DNA from: Fratercula arctica
Taxonomy: Eukaryota; Chordata; Aves; Charadriiformes; Alcidae
Direction: 5' to 3'
Assembly: GCA_947846985.1 (NCBI GenBank)
Contig: CANTUZ010000005.1
Location: 24,772,389 to 24,836,388, forward strand
DNA: 64,000 nucleotides
The position numbers were made by a program, and so were the translations under genes. Shown one piece after another: positions 37,480-48,199 of the stretch. Below the pieces are notes generated by a model. That model had not been told where the DNA came from and ran no database searches. It worked only from the letters and a program-made list of their open reading frames with translations. How positions within the stretch are numbered: position 1 is the stretch's first letter; each line of letters begins with the position of its first letter.

Positions 37480-40400
37480 GAAGGGTATTCAAATATAAAA
37501 TAAGATCAAACTCTTTCTCTAAGAAACTAATAATAATAACAATAAAATCAATGAGGAAACGTGAAATGTCTACTCATTGTGGACACAGATTCCATTTAAA
37601 TGGAAAACAAATAAAAGTATAATACAACAGCCTCTTCTAAGCAAACATTTAACTCAAAGTTGACCTCAGATCTTCCAAAGCTTTATAAACTATATACCAT
37701 ATAGAACGTATTTAAAACTTTCAGATTTAACATCTCTTAATAACGAATTATGTTTTCTAAAAGGAAGAAATAGAAATTCAATGCCATTTTAGCAACTTGG
37801 TAGAGCAAACGAGGTTAAGCTTGACAAAGAGCGGACCTGCATTAAGTGGTTTTGTACGGTCTGAAATAGTTGAGGTTAACTTTTCCTTTTTCTATCCATT
37901 CTGATAATGTTATAAAATTACTTCCAGCTCTCTGCATCATTGCCTGTAAAATCTTGTGAAATAATCTTTTCATACTGATCTTTATCATTTTCACTTACCT
38001 TTTGCAAAAAGGATGAATCACAACGTTGAGGTTTAATTCAAAAGCACTCTTAGAGTCTCACCTTAACAAAAGGGAACTTGTTCCCTTATCAATTGCTCCT
38101 TTCACCTACTGGATGTCTTTTTAGAAGTTGTATCTATTTTAAAAGAAAATATATTAATGTTAAATTCAATATAAAAGGTCAAAACCCACCTATTCATTGA
38201 CAGAAAACTCTTTTGGAACCAGCAGGTAACAAGATCAAAGTGCACATTAAATTCAGCTGGAAGGCTGCATCAGGTTAGTTAATGGTCATCTGTGACAACT
38301 GCGTGACTTTGGTAGATTGCTCAAGACTTCTAACACAGCTTCTAAAAAGCAACATGACATGGGAGGTTGTTAAATCACAAACATGGTCGCCTTCTGAAAG
38401 GGACTGTATTACAGCAGCGCTATACTCTAAATGATCGTGATGTTACTTTCCAAATTTGATGCCTGGTGCTAAACTTCAGCTTTAATTCAGATGGTATAAG
38501 ATTTGTTACCTCTGCCAATCTCAACTCTGAAGATATTTCTGTTTCAAGTGTCTGGCAGCCTTTTATGAAGGTTATGACACCTCTCAGCCTAATCAGGCAA
38601 ACCACCTGCCAGTATTTCTGCAATCAATATGCAGATTGCCTAAAACGACCTGTGTTGTTAAGAAGTGAGCAGAGCTGGAAGTGTATCAGTGCTCAGCTGC
38701 TCCCATGGCCACCCTTTTAAGAGTGGAATAACAACAGCTACTAAGTCTGTTATAGCAGACATGATAAAATGAATTATCCATTTAGCAGGTGTTGTTGGGA
38801 CAATGTGCATTTAAGATAGTCTGTAACGATATGTTTTTCTAAAGAAACTACTTAGGATTTGCTAGAAAAATTCAGGAAGATCTATTCAGGGAGCTCTGGG
38901 AAGGGTTATTTTTGGTATATAAATGTCAATGTACCAATGTCTGATTAAGACTCGTAAAGCTGTTGTGACTAATTCATGCCTCAAATCATATTCTACACAG
39001 GAGTGCCATGACCCAACTTTCAAACAAGTTTGCTTTAAATTGGGGATAGGAAAGGGAGTAAGAGATTAATTGAAAAGCTAAGGTACTTGATCCTTTTTTC
39101 ACCGAGTATAAAGCATAGGGGGCTATGTTCATTTTCTTTTGTCCTAGACAATCTCATTAAATCTGGGGAGCTGAGTTCTGGAAAGTTAGAAAGATTTCAT
39201 TGAAAAGGTTAAGAGCAATAGGATATGATAGCATTTACACCTCTTTGGAAATGCTTATTGAAAACCTATTAAATCTGTGTAAGGTTGTCTATCCAGGCTG
39301 AACTGGGAACTTCTTTTATCATTGTCCTGAATCGTTCAAAGGCTAGCTAAGTGACTATGATTTAAAGAGACAAGGCACTAGTTTGAACCCTTCATTTCTT
39401 TCTCACTAGATGAAACATAAATGAAACACAGTATCATTTGTAATAGTGTTTAATTCTATTGCTTTACAACCTGAAATTTTCAAATAATTATAATTTAATG
39501 AGAGTATTATTGTGGGGGATTTTTTTCCTAAATTCCCTTCTCTTACTTTCCCTTTTAGAAACTTGGTGGTTGCTGAGGGATTTTGTTAATCTACCAATCT
39601 GAATTCACCTCTCTTCTAAATTCACGCTTCCATATTCAGAGACTGATATGGGAGTTTATACACAGCCACTGAGAATTTTGCAGGCCTAGCCGCTGCCCTT
39701 TATTCAGAAATTATGTAGGAGAAGCTGTAGAAGTAATCACCAAAAATACAGGCACAAGGCAAGCCTTAAACAGCCGTTGAACAACTAGGCTTAAGGCAGT
39801 TTCCCTATAGAGCAAATGCAGGGCCCCAGCAATTGCTGTGGGTGCTGTATTCTATAGGCAAAGCAGAAAAATGCATCAGGAAAAGAAGAACAGAACAGTC
39901 TAAACACAGAGGGAGAAGCCTGAGCAACAGGACTAGAGAAAGGAAAAAAAAGAGCTAGAGCATGAAGCTCAGAGTGAAGCACCGGTATCTGAAGGCTTAG
40001 ATATTTTTACTATTATTTTTGTGGGTTTACTCCTTTTTATTTGTGTATTATCCTGTGAAAAGTGACAAGGCTTTCAAAGAAATCCTTTGAGAGCACCTAT
40101 TTCTTACTCCAAAATAAGTAGTTTTAAAGTCCACAAATTTCAGCTGTAATTTTTAACACTCTTATCATAACTATTTGTTGCATTTGTTCACATTTTACAC
40201 AAAACTTTCATTTCTGGAATTCTTAAGGGATTTTTGATATATTTGTCGTTTTGTAAGGTATTCATCTTAATATTTAATTGTTATATATTCAAACCAACAA
40301 ACAAACATATTCCACTTTAGTTCTACCATGCTTTTGGCATTTCTTTATATTTTTTAAACAAATTTTAATATAAACTATGGAGTTCTGCTTGTATTGTACA

Positions 40401-40959
40401 AGAGTCAGGTTCAGGGCTCTAAGTCTTTGACAACTACATAAAAGATACCTATCTAAATAAAGTGGAAGAAAGCTAGTACAGTAAGTGTGAACTGCAGAGT
40501 TGTTTCAGATGACAGACCCGTGTCTTGCTCCTACACGTCACTACAGTCTCAGCCTATGTCACAAGATTTTTATTTTTCTTTTTAAATTCAGTTATTTCCT
40601 CTGTTGTTTCACATCTGCTCAGTGAAGAACAGTAAAGGCCTGAAATACGGTATTTATCATCTGTCAGGGTACAGCCAGGCCTGACCTTACTGAAGTAGAG
40701 GATTACAGGCCTTTCAGCTCATTTATGCCACATAAATAGGCATGGTGTTATGCTAAAATAGGTATAATGTTCAAGCAGTGTACTAATATTTCTGGGTAGT
40801 ATTATTGGTGCTACGCCTGCCTCTTCAGAGCTACCTTAAGGATATCTGTCCAGTAACACAGTCACCCTAATTACATATAAATTATTAACAGTTAAATGTG
40901 TTATAATATAATGTCATATTTCATTTAAGTAGGCACATATTGTGAAATTTGCAATTGTG

Positions 40960-40990
40960 AAATGAAGGGAATAAGTAATTCCCTTCATTT
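40960..40990. repeat. Perfect 13-bp hairpin, 5-nt loop
   Basis: AAATGAAGGGAAT (40960-40972) and ATTCCCTTCATTT (40978-40990) are perfectly inverted around AAGTA. GCAA and TTGC outside could extend the stem after a 5-nt bulge. It is far longer than chance pairs, but too short for a typical microRNA precursor. Confidence 0.8.
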
Positions 40991-41493
40991 TTGCTTCCTG
41001 TCAATAGAGACCGACCACATCTGCCATGCTGTTGCTGTTCCCACATCAGCTCAGAGCAGTGTTACGCTGACTCCAGCTCATGCCAGTAAACTCCTGAAAG
41101 CCTCGTGCAGTACCATCAGGGGGAAATTAAAATAAAGGTTAATGCCATTTTTTACGGTTGAGTAGTTCTTTAAAAAGACCAAAGGGAAGGTAGCCTCTGA
41201 AGCCTGAAGTATTTATTAGTCTGAGGATCATCAGGGAGTACCAAATACACCTGTCAAAGCTGAGCTTATCATCTTGTAAGGAGGAATTACAAGTGCTTGT
41301 TACAGGAGCAGCAAAATCAGCAATACTGCTCTCCAGTTATCATTGATGAAACAAAGATGGTAGCAGAAAACTACACACAGAAATGAATAAAACATAAAAT
41401 TGAACTGTAGTATAATTTCCAAGATCAGGACTACCATTTATGGGATTTTTTTTTTCTCTAAAAATGCATTACAGAAGCAGGAAAATATGTTTA

Positions 41494-41531
41494 GTATGTG
41501 CGCATGTGTGTATGTGCGCACACACATGTGC
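41494..41531. other. 38-nt alternating purine-pyrimidine tract (Z-DNA candidate)
   Basis: Every position from 41494 to 41531 alternates purine and pyrimidine. The tract mixes TG/CA and two TGCGCA cores, which are the steps most prone to flip to left-handed DNA. Confidence 0.8.
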
Positions 41532-42231
41532 TAGTATAGGGGAAAACATCTGTGTTTTGTATCATATATATCACAGAGGTTCTTTATAGATCATGATGAA
41601 TGAATTTACCTCAGTGAAAATTTTGGATTGATAGCTATACAAATTCAGCAATACCATACTGGTAGAGCAGGAAAATATCAACTATACAATATTGGCCAGT
41701 AATTACCATTCTTCATGTGGAAGGATTATTTTGTTTGCTGGTCATGAATTCATTTTGCATCACGTGCTTGATCCTTGGCTTTCCCAAAACTAGTCAAATA
41801 AAATGACAATTACATCACAGGTTACAGTAACTGCGTTGTTTGGGTTTGGTTTTTTAGATTGGGAGGGTGCACTCTAATTTTATTAGATAACTAAACTGAC
41901 TATTGAGCTGATCTAGTTACTACGCTCTGATGTTAGGGTACCATTTCCTTATGTCCCAAGCACTTTCTGGCCTAAACAGCCTACACTATCAAACAAGTAG
42001 TGATCAGGAGATGAAAGAGTTACCAATAAGAACATGAGAACAGACGATTGAAGTAACCACCAAAGCTTAAGGAGGCAGAGCAACACAGTGAATCTAAGTC
42101 TCCTGTGTAGGTCCACAACCAAATTGTCATGAAAATCAACAGAGATTTTGACCACTGCTAGATTTGAGCCAGCAGTCGCTAAGCATGAAGGGTGCCCTAC
42201 ATTACCAGTGTTTGGCAAACTGCATCAATAA

Positions 42232-42241
42232 CCCCCCCCCC
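42232..42241. repeat. Poly-C (10)
   Basis: Ten C in a row. Confidence 0.85.
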
Positions 42242-42285
42242 AATAATTAGCATAAATCCTGCCAACATTAGATTGCTGCACATTA

Positions 42286-42315
42286 TAAAAAAAAAAAAAG
42301 AAGAAGAAAAAAAGG
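42286..42315. repeat. A/GAA-rich tract
   Basis: A13 followed by GAAGAAG and A7. Confidence 0.82.
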
Positions 42316-42704
42316 AGTCTTGTGCAATAACTTTACTGAGTTGTGTGTATGTATACACACATTCTATTGGTTATTGCATAAAGTTTATCGATTTGTTTGT
42401 GCTTTGGATATTTGCTTCTGTAATAAACGGGTGTTTTATGAATTGGCCTGATGTATGCAAGGAATATTGATTGGTGTATAGATCGATACTTGCAGAAATA
42501 TATTCTCTGTGGACATATGAGCCATACTATTGTGACATTTAATAAATTGGATTAGAACATATGCGTACTTGGGCAGTAATTTAATTTGTAAGCTGTATTC
42601 CTAAACACAGATGTAACTTACTAAACTTGTGCTGCTGATGATCTCTAACATTCTTTAATGTATATCGCACTGTGAATTTTGTTTACTGGAAACCATAAAA
42701 ATAA

Positions 42705-42723
42705 CTACATAGTAACTATGTAG
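42705..42723. repeat. Short hairpin, 8-bp arms
   Basis: CTACATAG-TAA-CTATGTAG. It is perfect but within chance expectation. Confidence 0.5.
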
Positions 42724-42840
42724 GTGGGTTGACAGTTTATCAACAGATAACATCTACAGATGCCCTGTTCTTCTTTACATCCGAACTGCTTCCAACATCT
42801 ATCATTCAATTTACGTATTTACCAAGACCTTGAGTAAACC

Positions 42841-43210
42841 AGCAGGCCCTAATTGTCCTGGCTAGCTACACCTGGGGTCTCCACTCACGCATAATTTGTC
42901 CACTGGCCCAGGAGCTGCATTTAAGTTGAGGCTCTTTCCCTTGCCTCAGCTATGTTGTAGGTACATTGTGTTTTGCCCTGATGCTCCTGCCTTAGCGTCT
43001 GGTGAGTGTGGATGTGCCTGGTGCTCTCTGGCTGGTTGACTCAACTTGGCTGCTGTTGCAGGACCTGTTCTGCTCACCTTGCTTACATACGGTGAGGCTG
43101 CACCCCCTGTATTCATCCCTCCCTGCCTTACTGTTATTAGTTCTTGGGCTGCCATCTCTTGCTGAGCTTTTGCCATTTTTGCTGCTTTTGATACTTTTCT
43201 TTGACTAAAC
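42841..43210. other. Unclassified GC-richer repeat-like segment (possible solo LTR or retro-derived)
   Basis: About 370 bp stand out from the AT-rich background by higher GC. They hold a promoter-like layout on the plus strand: 'CTGGCCCAGGAGCTGCA', a TTTAAG TATA-like box at 42920-42925, a pyrimidine run and CTCAGC about 25-30 bases downstream. Further on there are a CTG|GTGAGT donor-like site near 43000 and a CTGCTGTTGCAG acceptor-like site near 43060. The minus strand is open for 76 codons (42946-43176), alanine- and glutamine-rich at its N-terminus, with no domain I recognise. There is no poly-A, no CR1 tail and no clear TG...CA ends or target duplication. It could be a solo LTR, another old retroelement, or a conserved promoter. 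I do not recognise it. Confidence 0.35.
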
Positions 43211-43807
43211 TAGGGTTTTTCTAGGGTAACAATGTTGTAAAAAAAATAAGGTACACTCACAAATTCCTTGTACATATGAGCACAAGTTTGTTCTGACTAT
43301 TCAAATCTCAAAACTTTGTAAGACAGAAAAATGGCTTCTTCTCTATGTAGCTTTTAACACTACTTCAGAATGGGTCCTTTTTGTACAGCAAGTATTAAAC
43401 TGAAGTAACCTGCACATGCTGTTTGATATACTTCTATATTATTATGTGGGAGCATTTCTGCTTTCAATTATGTTTTTAAAAATAGCAGTGTTTTCTCTGT
43501 CTTAGGAGGGCTATTTTCCTTTTAAGGGAAAATGGAAGAATTTAAGGAAACCTATATCTAATCCTAATGTACAAATTGTATTATTGAGGGAATAGGGAAC
43601 ACATTGCACTGTTGCACAGTAGAGTGGGAAAAAATGGCTGCATCTCCCTTAACTTCATTACTACTAAACTGCATTTCCAAATGAATATCAAATGCACCTA
43701 ACATGCTCTGAGGTGTATTTACTGACTGAAATATGAATGGTGAAGCTGATCAGCAGCGAAGTGCCTCAGAGATGAGAAACAGGCTAAGCTTTTTTTGGAA
43801 AGCAAAA

Positions 43808-43895
43808 GCAGTACCAAATCTGTCAATGCACTGGGTGTGCCTGTTGTTCTTGGTTTCTTCTTGAATGACGAATAGAGGTGCATTGACAGTACTGC
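43808..43895. repeat. Foldback with 18 paired bases, 46-nt loop
   Basis: CTGTCAATGCAC (43820-43831) pairs perfectly with GTGCATTGACAG (43878-43889). After a 6-nt one-sided bulge, GCAGTA (43808-43813) pairs with TACTGC (43890-43895). The 3' arm overlaps a 12-bp palindrome, GTACTGCAGTAC (43889-43900). The total length of 88 nt is in the size range of microRNA precursors, although the bulge is large. Confidence 0.7.
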
Positions 43896-46666
43896 AGTAC
43901 CCCAGACCAAAGTTATCTTGCTAATGGGTCAGTGGCAGAAAGATGAGGTGTGAAGCTGGATTTGAAAAAAAAATACTGGAGTTTAAGAACAAGGTAGAGA
44001 TAACAGTTTCTTAGCTAACTTAACACTCCAGAGTCATAAGGGTCAGTCTGTGATCTATGGGAACCAGAAAGATATGGCTAAATCTTGTTTGTCCTTTTTT
44101 TCTTCCTTTTGTTAAACTTTGTCTGGTGACTGCATGTGCCTGTTGTTAGTTTGTAAATCATCTAGGGCAAATAAGTGTAATCTAGCTACATATCGTCTTG
44201 CAAGCTTGTTCAGTGTCCATTGCACTGCAAATACAAGATACAAAAAATAGTTGTATCTTTCAAATCCCAGTTCTTAGCTAGATTTCCATGTGGATGCTAC
44301 CTATTTGGCTTCACTTGTGCAGTTCAACAAGGCTTAGATCTCAAGTTCTATGGCTTGCCCAAGATTTATTTCTGTTCTAAAAAACCCCCAACTCTTAATA
44401 AGGATAGCTCTTGTGCAGATCTAAACAGAAGGAAAAAAGCAGTAACACAATCAACAACCTCACCCTGCCCTGTACTTGTAGGATTTCACTAAGTGATGTG
44501 ATCCAGTACACTCAAGTTATTTACCCCATTAATGCTATTAAGGAGATGAATTTGCTTAAGCTTGTTCCTGTATGACAGACATTAGTGATCCTGTAACTTT
44601 TTTCCCTTCAAGTGGTAAATTGCTTCCTTAGGAAAGGGCAATCTGAGGCAGTGAAGGAAAAGACAGAAACACTTGCTGATCATAAATGTTAAAGCTAATA
44701 TAGGACAGCTGGAGGATTGAACTGGAAGGGGCTGATACAGGCCTGCTTTGAAAGGAAAGAGGGCTGAGTGACCACAGAGGGGAGAGGCTGTGAAGCTCCA
44801 TGACTGCAAGAAAACTGCTTGTATAGCCATATGCAAGCATTAAGATGGGTGAGCATGCCATACAGTGACGCTGGCAGGAGGAGTCTGAATCTCTATTTAT
44901 CTGGTCTCCTATGAAAAATTTCATGTGCTAAAGAGCCACTTTTACTCTCTTATTCCTACCCATATCAACCTAGCTTAGGGCCTAAATCATTCTGATCGGG
45001 TGCTTCTAGATCAGTTCCTCTCATTATGTCTATAGAATTGAACAAGACTGTGCGCTACCTTCCATGTGGTAGCTTTGCCTGAGTTTTAGCTATCCTAATT
45101 AAAGAGGAACATTCTTTATCCATAACCGTGTGCATGACAGGGCAAATTCACGTGTTTAGCAAATAATTCTCACTCTTCTATAAAAATGTTACTGCAGTTG
45201 ATGGAATGAATGTTAGCCTAGGAGTGGTGCATGTTGAGGGAAGAACAGGAGGCTGAAGGAAATGGACAGTGAGAAGGAACAGCATAGCCATCATTTTTCT
45301 GCTATTTACCTACTCTGCGTTCTTTCCAGTTACAGTAAAACTTCTTGTTTATTTTTGGCTTTTTGGTTTATCTAACCGCTACAGTAATTAGATAAACTAC
45401 TTGTACAGTGATCCATAGTATGTGTCTATATGTGAACTTCACGAAGTTATGAGCACCCAGAAACAATTTTAATGTATTGTGCTATGATGCAAAGGTATTC
45501 TGCACTTGACCGTAGCTTTACTACAGAGTGGAAGTTACTTTATCCTCTGTTATCATGTTTATGGGTGAAATGTCTGAGAGCAGAAACTCTTCTTTTAAGG
45601 CTTATGAACAACCACACTAGACTTCTTTTTTTTCACTGGATACTTGGATCATTAGGTAACTTTACTTGGACCATTATGCAATTTTTTTCTCCTAGAGTTT
45701 TCCTTGTACAAATTCTTGATAAGAAACAAGGCCTTGCCTTGGCCTGCTGCATTGGCATGAGTTTTTCTAGTAATACCTGATGGCTAGTTATGTTCTGGTC
45801 CCTTTGGACTTCACTAAATTCCTGCTAAGGAAGAGTTAAACATTGCATAAAAAAAAAGGCAGGAAACCAGCTGCTGAAATGTGTCCTTCAGATTACCTCA
45901 GAGCTGATTCAGGATCTAACTGCTGTTTCCGCTGCACATGCTCCACAATAGCAACATCAAGTGCACAGAGACAGGCTGCCAACACTCTACCTGCCCAAGG
46001 CCAGAGGGAGCACTTATTTTCACCAGAAATTTGAAGTGGTAAGCTGAGAAACCGTGCATTTATTATGTTCTAACTTTTGTCCAAGCACACTGTAAGGTAG
46101 GTCAGACCTATCTTCTGAGAATTGCAACACTAGAGTACTGCAGAACCGCGTTAGTTCAATGTGGAACTTGTGTGAAAAGAAGTCTTTCTATATTTTTCTA
46201 TACAGTGTGCATTCTGCTAGTAGAAGTACAGTCACACAGACTGCAACAACTGACAGCAGGATTTCTTAAGTCCTATATAGTGCTTATGCTTAACTTTTTG
46301 AGTGTGGACAGAAAAAACAATTATAAGCCTAAGTATTTTACAAGACTAATGCATTAACCCCTGACATATAGCAATAGTTTCTATTGAAATGCTGAAGCTC
46401 TTTAATATTTACTTTTTGTCTTGGGACAATCAGCTGAATAATGTTTTGAATAATTTTGAATTATTGGTGAAATATACCTAATGAAGTAGATCAATACAAG
46501 ACTTTCAAAATTATAATTTTTGAGAAGTTCTGAAACATTTTTGCTACTAACTTTATAACTAAAGTCAAAATACTAATGAAATGTATCAGGAGAAGCGAGT
46601 TATGAAACATAGTTTGGTAGATTTTCAAACTAGACATGAATCCACTTCACCATCCTTTCTACCTGG

Positions 46667-46691
46667 TTAGTTCCTGATGGTCAGGAACTAA
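46667..46691. repeat. Perfect 11-bp hairpin, 3-nt loop
   Basis: TTAGTTCCTGA-TGG-TCAGGAACTAA is a tight palindrome-like structure. Confidence 0.75.
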
Positions 46692-47012
46692 TAGACATGG
46701 TTGGATTTCTGTTCTTATACCTAAAGAAAATGCCTTGAGAAGCAGTTTGAGGTAGTGGCAGGAGTTGTCTTTAGTCTTTCTGCAGCAACCTGATTAAATT
46801 ACTTCAGTTATCAAACTGTATTTTTCAAACTTATTCTATTTAAGACCATAATATTTAAAGCTACCGGTTAAAAATTACCATGTTAAAAGAAAATCTCATT
46901 CAGTGCCCACTGCTAAGTAATTCTGGTCTGAATACTGTGGGTGTACATTAAAACATATCAATTATGTTCAGAAATTATCCACATAGCAGCAGTAGCTAGA
47001 CACAACTTTCAG

Positions 47013-47041
47013 ACATTCATTTGCATACATTAAATGAATGT
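47013..47041. repeat. Perfect 10-bp hairpin, 9-nt loop
   Basis: ACATTCATTT and AAATGAATGT flank GCATACATT. It lies about 320 bp from the 46.67 kb hairpin. Confidence 0.65.
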
Positions 47042-48182
47042 AGAAATGTCACTAGTGACAGTGGACTGAAAATAAAATTAAGCAGGAGCAAAGTGTTTCA
47101 ACACCACCACAGGATGGTCAGCTGCAAGTGAAAAATATCAGTTACTGAACAAAAATATCTGTCACTATTGTCCCAGAAGACTCTAAAAGGCAACAGCCAC
47201 TCTTCATGACACTGACACAGATTACGCTTATGCAGCAAGTTCATGTTGTTCGCTGTAATTATTGTAAAACATTTGACTGGGTCATGAAACCAGACAATGT
47301 CAATTAGTGCTCTGCGTGCAATTCAAGTGGATTAAGCCCCAAGGTGGAATGCTGAAGAGATTTAAGGGATGCATTATTGCATTACAGGACTGCAAAGTAT
47401 ACAAACCAAATAGCAATTTCAGTGTATGAGGTGTCTCACCAGACTAAATTATCTCAAGGTCCTACAGTAAACTGCACACAAATTTAAGTGCAGTAAAAAT
47501 GGCAAAAAAATGCAAACAGCAAAAATGCAAGTATATAACTTTGTATGTATGCATAATTATATGCTTATACACCATACAACTTCAGTAGCAGAAAATACAA
47601 ACTTAATTTAGCTAATGGATATTTTTCCTTATTCTGACAGGGGTTAATGGACAGAGTATACAAGCACTGACAAACTAAGATAGTACTGAAGCATTAAACA
47701 AGAGCATTTGAGCATCCATGGAAGCAAATGTTACCACCTTTTCTCATAGCTAAAACTGCTTGCTTAGCTAAGAGTATTTGATTGCTACTGGCACTTGATA
47801 CTTTCTTCTCTGTCTTTCTAGAAAAGGCTATTAAAGCTCCTTCTCCCTTCAGAAAACTCATGAAGATGTCAGATGAGTACTTCCAAGTGAAATACAGAGC
47901 TTTTGCTTGCTTTTTCTCTTTCCAGTTTCTCAAATGCTTTTGACATGGCTGCTTTTTAAGCACTGATGAAGAAATGGTCTGGCTGTGGATGCAGCCTCTA
48001 TCATGATTCAAAGTTGTTGCACAGTAGGTCAAGAAACACCTTATGGAAACATTTTAGCATCAGCATCACTGCCACTATAAAAATCTTGAGCATTTTATAC
48101 AGTTAATATTAAGCTTCTCACCCCCATTGTGGAATTTGCATATTCTGCCAGATCCTTTTCTGGTAGATGCACTGCAGATTTC

Positions 48183-48199
48183 TTTTTTTTTTTTTTTTT
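48183..48199. repeat. Poly-T (17)
   Basis: An uninterrupted T run. Confidence 0.88.

Larger units (their letters stand above)
37480..42840. other. Unique sequence with hairpin and Z-DNA candidates
   Basis: The 89-codon minus-strand frame at 41949-42218 lies in a slightly GC-richer patch but shows no domain. A strong donor-like AAAAG|GTAAGTG reads on the minus strand near 38000, without a supporting exon. Confidence 0.55.

Noticed and set aside
41949..42218. 89-codon hydrophobic minus-strand frame
   Set aside because: The hydrophobic run could suggest membrane segments, but there is no family match, no conserved motif and no exon signals.
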